From positions 1 through 5,455 of the forward strand of contig CAYSPU010000330.1 of NCBI GenBank assembly GCA_964432995.1: a stretch of 5,455 nt of DNA, in the 5' to 3' direction. Numbering within the stretch: the stretch's first letter is position 1; each line of letters starts with the position of its first letter. The position numbers and the translations under genes are program-made. The stretch comes from CAYSPU01 sp964432995. GTDB taxonomy: Bacteria > Verrucomicrobiota > Verrucomicrobiia > Limisphaerales > JAHDYP01. A model generated the notes under the pieces. The model did no database searches and was not told the DNA's origin. It saw nothing but the letters and a program-made list of their open reading frames with translations. Positions 4,026 through 5,455 of the stretch are shown piece by piece.

Positions 4026-5455
4026 GTGAACGCTGTTGATCTCCTCCTGCGACGCGGTTCCGCGGATGCTCCGGCGTTGGTCTGTGGCGCGAACGTCCTG
4101 ACGTACGCCGAGCTGCGCGCCCGGGTGGCCACTTGCGCGTGCCGGTTGCTCGAAGACGGGGCCCGAAAGGGAGACCGCGTCGGGCTTCTGGCGGAGAACG
4201 GCTTCTTCTGGGTGGCCGCCTATCTTGGGATCTTGCGGGCGGGTTTGGTGGCGGTGCCCATCCAGACGGAAGCGGATCCGGCGACGATTGGACGGATGGT
4301 GGCGGAGGCCGGGATCACGACGATTCTGGTGTCGGCGCGTCAGGCGCGTCGGGTGCCGCCGCAACTGGCCGAACTCGGAATTCGGTTCCAACAGGAATCC
4401 GAGCTGAGTGGCGGTGAGACCGGGGGTGGGTCTGGCTTTCCCGAGATCGACGGGGAGCGGGATTTGGCGGAGCTGATGTACACCTCCGGGAGTACCGGGG
4501 CGCCGAAGGGCGTGATGGTCACCCACGGCAACATCGTCGCCAATACCCGGGACATTCTCGAATACCTGGACCTGACGGCAGCCGACCGGGTCATGGTTGT
4601 GCTGCCGTTTTTCTATTGTTACGGGTTGTCCTTGCTGCACACGCACCTGGCGGTCGGGGCCTCGCTGGTGATCAACAACCAGTTTCTCTATCCGGAACAA
4701 GTGCTGCAGGACATGATCCGTCAGGGCTGCACCGGTTTTGCCGGCGTGCCGTCGACCTATCAGATCCTGCTGCGTCGCTCCCGGTTCCGGCAACTCCAGT
4801 TCCCCCGGCTCCGCTGGTTCCAACAGGCCGGCGGCAAGTTGCCCAACCCCTTCATCCGCGAACTCCTCGAGGCCTTCCCCCAGGTGCGATTCCACACGAT
4901 GTACGGACAAACCGAAGCCACGGCCCGTCTCAGCCATCTGCCGCCCGACCGACTCGCGGACAAACTCGGGTCGGTTGGCAAAGGCTTGCGATCGACTCGC
5001 CTCGAGGTGCTCAAGCCCGACGGTTCCCCGGTCCGCCCGGGATCCGACGAGATCGGCGAGATCGTTGCCTCCGGTCCCAACATCACCCGTGGCTACTGGA
5101 ACGACCCGGAGGAAACCGCGAAGTTCTTCCGGAACGGAAGACTCTTCACCGGCGACCTCGCCCGCGTGGACGCCGACGGCTTCCTCTACATCGTCGAACG
5201 CGAACGCGAGATGATCAAGAGCGGCGGAAACCGCGTGGGCGCCAAAGAGGTCGAGGAAGTGATCGCGGAACTCACGGACGTGGTCGAGGCGGCGGTCATT
5301 GGGGTGCCCGACGAGATACTGGGGGAGGCCATCGCGGCCTTTGTGGTGCCGGTGCGCGGGTCCCCTCTGCGGCCGGAAGACGTGCGGGATCACTGTGGAC
5401 GGCGGTTGCCCGGCTTCAAGGTGCCGGAGCACGTGACATTCCTCCCCCAGTTGCC
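4026..5455 (+). CDS. Adenylate-forming acyl-AMP/acyl-CoA ligase, 3' end beyond window
   Basis: The first 476 codons are visible and remain open to the right edge. The enzyme should activate a carboxylic acid with ATP to an acyl-adenylate and pass it to a phosphopantetheine thiol, here plausibly the ACP encoded just upstream. Core motifs are present in order: LTYAELRARV (25-34), the phosphate loop YTSGSTGAPKG (152-162), LPFFYCYGLS (193-202), AGVPSTY (239-245), YGQTEAT (293-299), TGDLARVDADGFLYIVERE (375-393, the Asp that binds ribose is 377), and the hinge-side MIKSGGNRVGAKEVEEVI (396-413). The sequence stops just before the expected C-terminal catalytic lysine motif. The substrate cannot be read; the binding pocket is of the general fatty/aryl acid ligase type. 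GTG 4026 is chosen because VNAVDLLLRRGSADAPALV is where the family normally begins. The frame is also open further upstream, but that part is repeat DNA. No good ribosome site is seen. Confidence 0.9.
   Translation, partial: MNAVDLLLRRGSADAPALVCGANVLTYAELRARVATCACRLLEDGARKGDRVGLLAENGFFWVAAYLGILRAGLVAVPIQTEADPATIGRMVAEAGITTILVSARQARRVPPQLAELGIRFQQESELSGGETGGGSGFPEIDGERDLAELMYTSGSTGAPKGVMVTHGNIVANTRDILEYLDLTAADRVMVVLPFFYCYGLSLLHTHLAVGASLVINNQFLYPEQVLQDMIRQGCTGFAGVPSTYQILLRRSRFRQLQFPRLRWFQQAGGKLPNPFIRELLEAFPQVRFHTMYGQTEATARLSHLPPDRLADKLGSVGKGLRSTRLEVLKPDGSPVRPGSDEIGEIVASGPNITRGYWNDPEETAKFFRNGRLFTGDLARVDADGFLYIVEREREMIKSGGNRVGAKEVEEVIAELTDVVEAAVIGVPDEILGEAIAAFVVPVRGSPLRPEDVRDHCGRRLPGFKVPEHVTFLPQL

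Noticed and set aside
3846..5432. Long antisense open frame of 528 codons opposite the ligase
   Set aside because: It mirrors a plus-strand gene with unmistakable adenylation motifs. The antisense translation is rich in His, Arg, Gly and Pro with no domain, as expected for the shadow of a GC-rich gene.

Overview
This high-GC bacterial window carries five same-strand genes that read as one acyl-chain assembly and transfer locus. In order they encode a beta-ketoacyl-ACP synthase III (KAS III) protein (15-1040), a short-chain dehydrogenase that matches FabL, the type III enoyl-ACP reductase (1433-2200), a left-handed beta-helix (hexapeptide) acyltransferase split by a one-base frameshift (2237-3305), an acyl carrier protein (3316-3591), and an adenylate-forming acyl-AMP/CoA ligase that starts at a GTG and runs off the right edge (4026-5455). 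No RNA gene, transposase or CRISPR array is visible.

The likely logic is that the ligase activates a carboxylic acid and loads it on the dedicated ACP. KAS III would condense or transfer the chain, the FabL-like enzyme would reduce it, and the hexapeptide acyltransferase would place the finished acyl group on an acceptor. This gene mix is reminiscent of loci that decorate surface polysaccharides or sugars with short or unusual acyl groups, but no glycosyltransferase or sugar-nucleotide gene lies in the window, so the acceptor is unknown. A ketoreductase and a dehydratase are also missing here and would have to come from neighbours or from housekeeping FASII.

The two long spacers are the odd part. 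The first (1041-1432) holds three GC-rich hairpins, two nine-base words, and nothing convincing as a gene; it looks like a dispersed noncoding element sitting in front of the reductase. The second (3592-4025, with its pattern beginning at 3551 inside the ACP gene) is almost wholly built of degenerate seven-base units. Adjacent units often differ by one base. Within it is a roughly 153-base imperfect inverted repeat whose inner arms are tandem nine-base units of the TTTCGTGTA / CACGAAATA type. The heptad array writes the last residues and the stop codon of the ACP.

The GC-rich coding style and the abundance of such word-like spacer repeats suggest an environmental Gram-negative of the Verrucomicrobiota/Planctomycetota sphere. 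This is a judgement from pattern memory, not from a database search, and no marker gene here fixes the taxon.
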